From Saprospiraceae bacterium (GTDB lineage Bacteria; Bacteroidota; Bacteroidia; Chitinophagales; Saprospiraceae), in contig JACMMM010000108.1 in NCBI GenBank assembly GCA_014379065.1, forward strand, positions 1 through 8,930: a DNA stretch of 8,930 nt, given 5' to 3'. A program made the translations under genes and the position numbers. Shown here in pieces: positions 1 to 5,377 of this stretch. The notes beneath the pieces are model-generated. The model worked only from the letters and a program-made list of their open reading frames with translations, made no database searches and was not told the DNA's origin. Within the stretch, counting starts at the first letter, position 1, and every line of letters begins with the position of its first letter.

Positions 1-21
1 CCTTGTGACCCAACAAGTATT

Positions 22-59
22 AAACGCAATCGTTTGTTAGTCAAACGGTTGCGTTTTTT
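22..59 (+). terminator. Rho-independent terminator of a gene left of the window
   Basis: A 15-bp stem (22-36 pairing with 42-56, one U-G wobble at 30/48) closes a 5-base loop (ttagt) and is followed directly by T's up to 59. The T-run is on the plus strand, so it most likely ends a plus-strand gene that lies off the left edge. On the minus strand the hairpin is followed only by a weak T-tract, so it may be a poor terminator for the converging kinase gene. Confidence 0.8.
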
Positions 60-107
60 AATTTGGGGGTTTTGGTAGTTTTTGAGGGATGTTGGGAAAC
101 ACATAGG

Positions 108-147
108 GCTCAACCCTATACATGCTCAACTCTAAACATGCTCAACC
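108..147. repeat. 16-nt tandem duplication spanning the kinase stop codon
   Basis: GCTCAAC occurs at 108, 124 and 140, exactly 16 bases apart. The units 108-123 and 124-139 match at 14 of 16 positions, and a partial third unit runs into the coding end of the histidine kinase gene. The TAG stop codon of that gene (132-134) lies inside the second unit. A short inverted repeat ATAGGG/CCCTAT (103-119) overlaps the first unit. It looks like a local duplication at the 3' end of the gene and has no evident function. Confidence 0.6.
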
Positions 148-2081
148 ATCGGCAAGGTGATACTCACCACCGTCCCCTCTCCCGGCACAGAGTCCCACTC
201 GATGCTTCCTTGTAGAAATTTCACCCGCGATGCTATGCTCGAAAGCCCCAGACCTTTTTTTGTCAGCGCCTGCTGCACGTCGAAGCCTTTGCCGTTGTCT
301 TCGGCGATGAGCACGAGCGTGCCGTCGCGGCGGATGAGTTGGAGCAGCAGGTGATCGGCTTGAGCGTGTTTCACCACGTTGTTGGTCAATTCTTGGATGA
401 TGCGGTAGATTGTGATGGATTGGGTAGGGTCGAGCGAGGCATTGTCCAAACCAAGGATCTCAAGATCGCATCGAACGCCTTGTTTTTCAAGGTCTTGTGC
501 GAGGTCTTCAAGTGCGCCTGGCAAGCCGGAGAGTGCAAGCGCACGCGGCATCATGTTGTGCGAAATACGGCGCACTTCCACGCATGCGTCGTCAATGAGG
601 CAGTTGGTTTTGGCAAAAAGGTCTTGTTCGATGGAAGGCTTAGGAAGCGAATTGAAGTGCGATTTGACGGAAGTAAGCAGCCCGCCCAAGCCATCGTGCA
701 GATCGGCGGCGATACGACTGCGCTCTTTTTCCTGGCCTTCGATCATTGCACTAAGTGCGGCGAGTTTGTTTTCTTGTTCCAACTGCACAATTTGCTGTCT
801 TTGGAGCGCAGATTCCTGCGCGGCGATCTTTTTGTTAGCTCGGATACGACTGCGCAAGCCGAAGAAAATAGCGAACGAAAGAAGCCCTAGAAGCCCCGCC
901 CCTGCAATGAGCCAATTGCGTTCCAAGGTGCGCTGTTTCAAGTCTAATTGATTGATCTTTAGATCACTATCCTTCTGCGCTACATCGAACTTTGTCTGCA
1001 TTTCTTCCATCAAGGAGAGCCGGTTTTTCTCGACTGCTGAATCGCGGAGTATGGCGGCTTCTTGCAGCGAAGCGTAAGCATTGGCATCTTTCCCCAGCGC
1101 ATGCTCGACTTTGGAAAGTTCTTTCAATATCTCAAAAATCCGTTCTCCCTGGCCGAACTGCCGCGCCATTTCCAGTCCCTTTCGCAAGTATTTTTCAGCA
1201 GTTGGAAAGTCTTCTTCGTTTGCTGCGATCGTACCGAGTAATTGGTAAGTGGAAGGCCCGTATTCTACATTGGGCGTTTCGGCGTAACCTGCTACAGCTT
1301 TTTGGAGCTCGGCTTTTGCTTCGGGCAGGTTTCCAACATTGTAAAAAACCTGTCCCAGCAAACTGTGGCATCCCGCTACGTCGTCGGGGCGATGGAGGTT
1401 TTCGTAGATCGCAAGTGCTTTTTTGGCATTTAGGATCGCCTCCTCCTTTCGAGCGGTTGTGCTGTACAGCGCGGCCAAATTTTGGTAAGTGGCGGCAGTG
1501 CCAAGGGTGTCCTTCAACTGTTGTTTGAGTGTCAAGGACTCTTTATAAATCTCTTCTGCCCGTTCGTATTTGCCTTGTGTCCGATATACGATGCCGATGT
1601 TGTTGAGCACTTTCGAGAGGCTTTCGGAATGACCCGTTCGCTTGTATATTTCGTAGGCGGCGAGGAAATTTTGCAGTGATTTATCCAGATGCCCCAAACT
1701 GTGATGCGCCGTGCCAAGGTTGATATGGTAATCTGCGGCGGCTTGTTCGTCCCCTTGTTTTTTTGCGGTGAGCAAGCCTTCCTCAAAAAGCGGGATGGAT
1801 TCCTGCCCCCTGCCTAAGATGTCGAGTGCGCTGGCTTTGTAAAAAATGAAAAGGCTCAGGCCCTTTGCATAATTCAATTTTCTACTGAGCACCAAACCTT
1901 TTTCGGCCACGTCCAGCAACTCGCCTGTACGATCTTCGGCATATAGCGCACGAAAAAGCAAGCGATAAGCCATCACTCGATTGGTGTCGTCGGGCATGGC
2001 TGCCACCGCGTTTTGCAGGCTGTCAATGGATTGGGAATGCGCGGCTGTGGAGAGGAGGAGCAGGAGGAGGAGTTTTTTCAT
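132..2081 (-). CDS. Membrane sensor histidine kinase with N-terminal TPR region (HisKA_3/HATPase_c)
   Basis: This 649-aa protein autophosphorylates and would pass phosphate to a NarL-type response regulator. Residues 1-17 form a signal peptide with seven Leu in a row. Residues about 20-345 are TPR-type helical repeats (for example around 112-148, 152-188 and 192-228), presumably outside the cytoplasm. A coiled coil (345-388) leads to one membrane helix (391-408) and a second coiled coil (412-455). The HisKA_3 dimerisation region has the phosphoacceptor His462 in DLHDGLGG. The HATPase domain shows the N box (QELTNNVVKH, 563-572), G1 (DNGKGF, 595-600) and G2 (GLGL, 610-613). All catalytic motifs are intact. 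The ATG at 2081 is chosen because it gives a complete signal peptide. The response regulator gene upstream on the same strand is the likely partner, although a 539-base repeat-rich gap separates them. The stimulus is unknown. Confidence 0.93.
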   Translation of the reverse strand: MKKLLLLLLLSTAAHSQSIDSLQNAVAAMPDDTNRVMAYRLLFRALYAEDRTGELLDVAEKGLVLSRKLNYAKGLSLFIFYKASALDILGRGQESIPLFEEGLLTAKKQGDEQAAADYHINLGTAHHSLGHLDKSLQNFLAAYEIYKRTGHSESLSKVLNNIGIVYRTQGKYERAEEIYKESLTLKQQLKDTLGTAATYQNLAALYSTTARKEEAILNAKKALAIYENLHRPDDVAGCHSLLGQVFYNVGNLPEAKAELQKAVAGYAETPNVEYGPSTYQLLGTIAANEEDFPTAEKYLRKGLEMARQFGQGERIFEILKELSKVEHALGKDANAYASLQEAAILRDSAVEKNRLSLMEEMQTKFDVAQKDSDLKINQLDLKQRTLERNWLIAGAGLLGLLSFAIFFGLRSRIRANKKIAAQESALQRQQIVQLEQENKLAALSAMIEGQEKERSRIAADLHDGLGGLLTSVKSHFNSLPKPSIEQDLFAKTNCLIDDACVEVRRISHNMMPRALALSGLPGALEDLAQDLEKQGVRCDLEILGLDNASLDPTQSITIYRIIQELTNNVVKHAQADHLLLQLIRRDGTLVLIAEDNGKGFDVQQALTKKGLGLSSIASRVKFLQGSIEWDSVPGEGTVVSITLPMVEHV

Positions 2082-2112
2082 AGGAATGTTTAAACCGAAC
2101 TTGGGGTTGTAT

Positions 2113-2121
2113 CAAAAGGTA
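2113..2121 (-). promoter_or_regulatory. Possible promoter -7 element of the histidine kinase gene
   Basis: On the minus strand TACCTTTTG resembles the Bacteroidota -7 consensus TAnnTTTG with one extra base. It lies about 30 bases upstream of the kinase ATG, which would give a leader of about 25 bases. No good -33 TTTG is seen at the right distance, so this is tentative. A separate promoter is plausible because the repeat island lies between this gene and the regulator gene. Confidence 0.27.
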
Positions 2122-2168
2122 TTTTGAAAATTTTGCGGAGAAATAATATATCGCATTTCAAGCAATTG

Positions 2169-2201
2169 AATCCTATAAGGTTTTTAAAACCTTATAGGAT
2201 T
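2169..2201. repeat. Perfect 33-bp palindrome (16-bp arms, 1-bp centre)
   Basis: The arms 2169-2184 and 2186-2201 (AATCCTATAAGGTTTT and its exact complement) flank a single T. A second inverted pair, TTGAATC/GATTCAA (2166-2172 and 2208-2214), partly overlaps and surrounds it. The AT-rich arms could extrude as a cruciform or form an RNA hairpin. From memory, similar palindromes recur between genes in Bacteroidota, so I treat it as a dispersed repeat. It could also act as a weak terminator or a protein-binding site in front of the kinase gene. Confidence 0.8.
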
Positions 2202-2244
2202 TCGCGAGATTCAAAATATAATTCTTCAATAGATTTTCCGCTCC

Positions 2245-2494
2245 GCCGTTGTTGTTGGCGAGGACGCTAGGGGTGTACGGAATGTTTGGAAAAGCCGCAT
2301 CGCGGCGAAACGTCGGTAGAAATCAAGGCGATAATTAGGTCCAAAGGTGCGTAGCACCGGAACCCTTGGCACGTGTTTCGGTGCTACGCACCTTACAAAT
2401 CTACCCAAAACGTTATTTCTACCGACGTTTTGCCGCTATGCGGCTGACATGATCAAACATTCCGTACAGCCCTAGCGAGGACGCCAACAACGGC
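2245..2494. repeat. About 250-bp imperfect inverted-repeat element, MITE-like or structured RNA
   Basis: Two arms of about 115-125 bp face each other. Perfectly matching blocks are 2265-2272 with 2470-2477, 2274-2288 with 2454-2468, 2308-2323 with 2415-2430, and 2344-2359 with 2379-2394. The ends, GCCGTTG(TTG)TTGGCG, also match apart from a 3-base insertion in the left arm. Each arm carries smaller palindromes of its own: GCCGCAT(A/C)GCGGC at 2294-2306 and 2432-2444, and GGTGCGTAGCACC. GCGAGGACGC (2258-2267 and 2475-2484) sits in the same orientation in both arms. Both strands are broken by stops apart from a 60-codon frame that only reads the repeat. No transposase is present. It may be a non-autonomous mobile element or a structured intergenic RNA. 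Confidence 0.8.
2344..2394. repeat. Central 16-bp hairpin of the large inverted repeat
   Basis: The arms 2344-2359 (AAGGTGCGTAGCACCG) and 2379-2394 are perfectly complementary around a 19-base loop. Each arm is itself a small palindrome (GGTGC-GTA-GCACC), so the arms can fold on themselves or with each other. It is the best-conserved and most GC-rich part of the 250-bp element. No T-run follows on either strand, so it is not a normal terminator. Confidence 0.75.
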
Positions 2495-2510
2495 AGGGGA
2501 TGTAATAAAC

Positions 2511-2625
2511 TGCAAAATGTAAAACAGGAAAACCGCAAAATGTAAAACCAAGATGAGTTGATTTGTGCCCTTGTTGTTGAGGTTTTCGTTTCTCAATTTT
2601 ACATTTTGCGGTTTCCTATTTTACA
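2511..2625. repeat. CAAAATGTAAAA inverted/direct repeat overlapping the regulator stop codon
   Basis: The left arm 2518-2547 and right arm 2597-2625 are complementary along about 29 bp with one base inserted and few mismatches. The core of 17 bp (AACCGCAAAATGTAAAA, 2531-2547, against 2597-2613) is perfect, and the loop is 49 bases. GCAAAATGTAAAAC also occurs twice as a direct repeat (2512-2525 and 2535-2548, 23 bases apart). The right arm includes the TAA stop of the response regulator gene (2621-2623). In the minus-strand transcript this forms a long hairpin just after the stop. It could end or stabilise the mRNA, but no clean T-run follows. Confidence 0.75.
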
Positions 2626-3259
2626 ACAGATCGTATTCCAAAGCCGATTTCACCAACCCTGCCGTATTGCGGGCATTGAGTTTGAGCAGCAAATTGCGGC
2701 GGTGCGTCTCAACCGTACCGAAGCTAATGAACAGTTCTTCGGCGATTTCGGAGGTGGTTTTTTCGTCCACGATGAGTTGGAGGATTTGTTTTTCGCGGCG
2801 CGAAATGGTAGGAAAGGGGCTGGCGGAGGCTTTGGCAGGTTTGTTCGAAAAACTGTTCATCAACGATTCCAGCACGTCGGCGCTGAAGGCCTGTTTACCC
2901 TCCGTTACTTTTCGGATGGCCTCCAAAACCTCGTCTTTACCGGCGTTTTTCAACAAAAACCCTGACGCGCCCTGCTTGAGCATCGCTTTCACCAGACTTA
3001 CTTCGCGCATCATGGAAAGCACCAGCACCTTCAGGTTTGGGTGGCGTTCATGGGCGAGGCGGCAACATTCCAACCCATCCATTTCGGGCATGTTGATGTC
3101 CAGCAACAACACATCGGCAGGGACAACGTCGAGCAATGCAAGGGCTTCGCGCCCGTTGGCAGCTTCACCGACGCATTGCATATCTTCTACCTCACGCATC
3201 ATGAGTAGCAATCCGTCAATCACAAGTCGGTGGTCGTCGGCGATCAGGATTTTTATCAT
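2621..3259 (-). CDS. NarL/FixJ-family response regulator (REC + LuxR-type HTH)
   Basis: This 212-aa transcription regulator has the normal family length. The receiver domain (1-120) has the acidic pair Asp8/Asp9, phosphoacceptor Asp54 (LLLDINMPEMDG), Ser82 and Lys104. A short linker (about 136-148) leads to the LuxR-type HTH (about 150-208), with SRREKQILQLI and the recognition-helix region GTVETHRRNLLLKL. The ATG at 3259 begins MIKILIADDH, the usual first strand of a receiver. The frame stays open upstream to 3346, but those 29 residues read only through dispersed repeats, so the longer start is rejected. A perfect promoter lies about 110 bases upstream. The TPR histidine kinase downstream on the same strand is the expected partner. 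Target genes are unknown. The neighbouring secreted-protein genes are candidates only by position. Confidence 0.94.
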   Translation of the reverse strand: MIKILIADDHRLVIDGLLLMMREVEDMQCVGEAANGREALALLDVVPADVLLLDINMPEMDGLECCRLAHERHPNLKVLVLSMMREVSLVKAMLKQGASGFLLKNAGKDEVLEAIRKVTEGKQAFSADVLESLMNSFSNKPAKASASPFPTISRREKQILQLIVDEKTTSEIAEELFISFGTVETHRRNLLLKLNARNTAGLVKSALEYDLL

Positions 3260-3284
3260 GGATTGTTGGACTGTGGATTTTTTA

Positions 3285-3315
3285 CCCGCCGAAGCCTTGG
3301 CGAAGGAGGGGGGGG
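3285..3315. repeat. GC-rich dispersed repeat (CCGCCGAAGCCTTGGCGAAGG) with G8 run
   Basis: CGCC-GAAGCCTT-GGCG (3287-3302) is an imperfect palindrome followed by GAAGGA and a run of eight G (3308-3315). Read on the minus strand it would encode SFAKASAGK. From memory that peptide turns up in many spurious Bacteroidota open frames, which suggests a dispersed intergenic repeat. It lies in the untranslated leader of the response regulator gene. A search of the source genome would confirm the copy number. Confidence 0.5.
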
Positions 3316-3417
3316 ATTTGGGGATTTGTTTATCGCAGCCTGGCATTCATTCCCGCTTCCTGATGCGCACAAATATAATGCTCAGGGGCATCACCAAATA
3401 GCCAAATCCCCAAATCC
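3314..3417. repeat. GGATTTGGGGATTTG inverted repeat flanking the regulator promoter
   Basis: Fifteen-base arms (3314-3328 and 3403-3417) are exact inverted copies around a 74-base core. The same motif family forms the large inverted repeat at 8767-8891. GGGGATTTGTTTAT is shared exactly between 3320-3333 and 8770-8783. The core holds the promoter of the response regulator gene. A transcript starting at that promoter would carry only one arm, while read-through from the 111-aa gene would carry both. Confidence 0.65.
3370..3398 (-). promoter_or_regulatory. Bacteroidota-type promoter of the response regulator gene
   Basis: On the minus strand TATATTTG (3370-3377) is a full match to the -7 consensus TAnnTTTG. 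TTTG at 3395-3398 lies 17 bases further upstream, within the spacing known for Bacteroidota primary sigma factors. Transcription would start near 3362 and give a leader of about 100 bases, containing one GGGGATTTG arm and the GC-rich repeat, before the ATG at 3259. Confidence 0.65.
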
Positions 3418-3431
3418 GCAATTTCAACAAC

Positions 3432-3767
3432 TCAGGCTTGAGCAAATCCCGGAAGCCGCCCAGCGCGGTATTTGAACCAAAGCAAAAGTGAGTCCATTGG
3501 CTTACTCGATTTTTCACCGGTGGCAAATTGTGTTAGGGTGGCAAGCGTCACACAATTGGGATTCACTTTGGCAGGGTTTTCTTCCAGCACTGCATTGATG
3601 TAGTTGGTGAGCGATTTGTAGCTCAGCATCACGCCAGTGGCTTCTTCAATGAGCCACGCGAGCGTGTGAGCTTTGCTGTGCTGGATTTTTGAAATGGGTT
3701 CGCCAAAAGCTTTGGCATGAACATCGGTAAGCAGGGACCGGAAAACGGAAAAATCTTTTGTTTGCAT
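3432..3767 (-). CDS. Hypothetical 111-aa all-helical protein, possible HTH-like module
   Basis: I do not recognise a named family with certainty. The protein is small, soluble and predicted helical, with no signal peptide or membrane segment. Its middle (about 28-85) has the pattern SKAHTLAWLIEE - SYKSLTNYINAV - VNPNCVTLATLTQFATG, which resembles a compact DNA- or protein-binding helical module. From memory, similar segments occur at the N-terminus of varied Saprospiria proteins, here standing alone with a short tail. The single ATG at 3767 is the natural start. The gene lies upstream of the response regulator on the same strand, 172 bases away, but that regulator has its own promoter. Its upstream region carries four TGGAA boxes at 11-bp spacing. 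Autoregulation is possible, but that is inference. Confidence 0.7.
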   Translation of the reverse strand: MQTKDFSVFRSLLTDVHAKAFGEPISKIQHSKAHTLAWLIEEATGVMLSYKSLTNYINAVLEENPAKVNPNCVTLATLTQFATGEKSSKPMDSLLLWFKYRAGRLPGFAQA

Positions 3768-3810
3768 TTTAGGGGCAGTGGTTTAGGAGTGAACAATTCA
3801 AAAGGCGGTG

Positions 3811-3841
3811 CAAAAATCAACAATTCCAACGGATTTCCAAA
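3811..3841 (-). promoter_or_regulatory. Possible promoter of the 111-aa gene
   Basis: On the minus strand GATTTTTG (3811-3818) matches the -7 consensus except for its first base. TTTG (3838-3841) lies 19 bases upstream, which fits the -33 spacing. Transcription would start about 40 bases before the ATG at 3767. The phased TGGAA boxes cover the spacer, the -33 element and the region just upstream. Confidence 0.4.
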
Positions 3842-3861
3842 AGAATTCCATTTCGTTTCCA
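3824..3861. promoter_or_regulatory. Four TGGAA boxes at exact 11-bp spacing (possible operator)
   Basis: TTCCA occurs on the plus strand at 3824, 3835, 3846 and 3857 (TGGAA on the minus strand), each start 11 bases from the last, about one helical turn. The bases between the boxes differ, so this is not a simple tandem duplication. The boxes lie in the 174-bp divergent gap and overlap the likely promoter of the 111-aa gene. They are placed where a regulator binding one DNA face could control either or both genes. Confidence 0.45.
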
Positions 3862-3883
3862 ATGCGTGAACTATTGTTAGGGA

Positions 3884-3891
3884 AATCTTTG
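3884..3891 (+). promoter_or_regulatory. Weak candidate -7 element for the 458-aa protein gene
   Basis: AATCTTTG matches TAnnTTTG except for the first base and lies about 50 bases upstream of the ATG at 3942. No TTG is found at the proper -33 distance. If real, this promoter would need an activator, and the TGGAA boxes end about 22 bases upstream. It is the best plus-strand candidate in this gap. Confidence 0.22.
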
Positions 3892-3941
3892 TGCTTCTTT
3901 AAACTCATGAATTTCAAACCCTTTTTTAAACATTCTTAAAA

Positions 3942-5318
3942 ATGAACAAAAAACTTTTCTCTCTCGCAATTTTCGCATTCTTCCTTGGCCTTTGTGCTGA
4001 AAAAATCAATGCACAAGCCAGCGGCACCAACCCACAACTTTACATGTATCGCCACAACGGAAGCCCGGGCAACTCTCCTTCGCCCGCAGTTTCTGGCAAT
4101 ACCTTAGGCAATCTGGAGTGGAGGGCCCTCACGGCAATCAATTCCACTAAGTTGGGCGCTACCATCAAATCCGTAGCAGCTAACGTGTCCCCCAATTTTT
4201 TGATGAGCAACATGATCTTTAGCACCAGTGGCGCAGCCGGTTTGAAAGAGCGCATGGTTATTACAGAAAACGGACTGGTTGGTATTGGCCTGCCGAACCC
4301 ACAATGGCACCTTGATGTAGTGGGAAACACCCACACCAGCGGCAATTTTTGGGGGCGTATTCACTTCGACAACAACGCTACCGACGAAATGCCCAGCACC
4401 TACTTTGACGAGGCATATTTTGAGCGCAAAGTCCGCGCGCAGATTGGCCTTGGCGCCAATTTTTATGCCAATGGTGGAACGCTCACCCTCGCTCCAGGTG
4501 GTGGCAGCCTTGACCGTCAATTATTTACGGGCGGCAACGATGGCCTTTGGACCCGCTCGCAAAATCTGGGGGGAACGGATAACTGGGCTGCCTGGGAAAA
4601 AATCCTCACCAGCGGCGACATTCTGGGCCGCTCAAATATGCTCGCTCGTTACATGCCGCCCGGCACCACTTCAAGCACTTTGCGCGACGGACAGGTGTTC
4701 GACAATGGCACGAACGTGGTCATTGGTGGTATGCCCGCTTTCCCAACGCCTCCTGCGCCCGTCTTTGACGCAGCCGATGCACTCACAGTAACCGGCCGCG
4801 CCCGCGTGGACGGCAATACTTATATCAACGGCAACATGGGTGTGGGCGTCGCTCCCACGGCCAACCGGCTGGAAGTATCGGGCGATAGCCGTTTCGCTGG
4901 AAACGTCAATGTGACCGGGAATGGCCGTGTAGACGGTATGTTGGTTATAGGCAATCCGCCCTCAGTGCCTGTTGTTCCTGTTCAACACGAATTGTATGTC
5001 AATGGCAGCATAATTGCCGAGGAAGTGGTGGTGAAACTGCAAGGCAACTGGCCCGATTATGTTATGGCTGAGGGTTATGACCTCAAACCGCTTTCAGAAG
5101 TAGAGGCATTTATTCAGCAGGAAAAACACCTACCGGGCGTGCCTTCGGCATCCGAAGTGGCCGAAAATGGCATTAGCCTTGGTGAAATGCAAAAAACGCA
5201 GATGGAAAAGATCGAAGAGTTGTACCTGCACATGATCGAAATGGAAAAGCAGGTCAAGACCCTCAAGGCAGAAAATGAGGCTTTGAAGACAAAGGTTGAT
5301 CAAATGGAGAAGCGGTAA
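3942..5318 (+). CDS. Secreted tail-fibre-like protein with C-terminal coiled coil
   Basis: This is a 458-aa exported protein. Residues 1-25 are a signal peptide ending at INA-QA. The body has Gly/Asn-rich strands with repeats of the form GIGxPNPxxxLDVxGxxxxxGNF (113-136) and MGVGVAPTANRLEVSG (299-314), typical of beta-structured trimeric fibre or adhesin-like proteins in Bacteroidota. The C-terminus (about 370-457) begins WPDYVMAEGYDLKPLSEVEAF, then HLPGVPSASEV and a long heptad coiled coil rich in Glu and Lys. That tail is common on large secreted Bacteroidota proteins and is only loosely like phage tail-fibre/S74 ends. I see no T9SS sorting domain, so its export beyond the periplasm is unclear. 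The protease gene follows after 59 bases with no terminator, so the two are probably one operon. A surface or matrix role is inference. Confidence 0.88.
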   Translation: MNKKLFSLAIFAFFLGLCAEKINAQASGTNPQLYMYRHNGSPGNSPSPAVSGNTLGNLEWRALTAINSTKLGATIKSVAANVSPNFLMSNMIFSTSGAAGLKERMVITENGLVGIGLPNPQWHLDVVGNTHTSGNFWGRIHFDNNATDEMPSTYFDEAYFERKVRAQIGLGANFYANGGTLTLAPGGGSLDRQLFTGGNDGLWTRSQNLGGTDNWAAWEKILTSGDILGRSNMLARYMPPGTTSSTLRDGQVFDNGTNVVIGGMPAFPTPPAPVFDAADALTVTGRARVDGNTYINGNMGVGVAPTANRLEVSGDSRFAGNVNVTGNGRVDGMLVIGNPPSVPVVPVQHELYVNGSIIAEEVVVKLQGNWPDYVMAEGYDLKPLSEVEAFIQQEKHLPGVPSASEVAENGISLGEMQKTQMEKIEELYLHMIEMEKQVKTLKAENEALKTKVDQMEKR

Positions 5319-5377
5319 CCCTAATACCGCATGAACATTCACCACAAACTTCAACCAAAATCTAAAAAGCGCATACA

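Noticed and set aside
103..119. Short hairpin ATAGGG/CCCTAT as a terminator for the kinase gene
   Set aside because: The stem is only 6 bp and no T-run follows on the minus strand.
2226..2408. 60-codon minus-strand open frame in the gap between regulator and kinase
   Set aside because: It reads entirely through the left half of the 250-bp inverted repeat. The peptide shows no domain, and the base pattern is explained by the palindromes.
3260..3346. Longer start for the response regulator (29 extra residues)
   Set aside because: The added segment translates dispersed repeats (including FAKASAG). The ATG at 3259 begins the receiver domain exactly where the family does.
2565..3401. 278-codon plus-strand open frame opposite the response regulator
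   Set aside because: The opposite strand encodes an unmistakable receiver plus LuxR-type HTH protein. The plus frame has low-complexity Ser-rich sequence.
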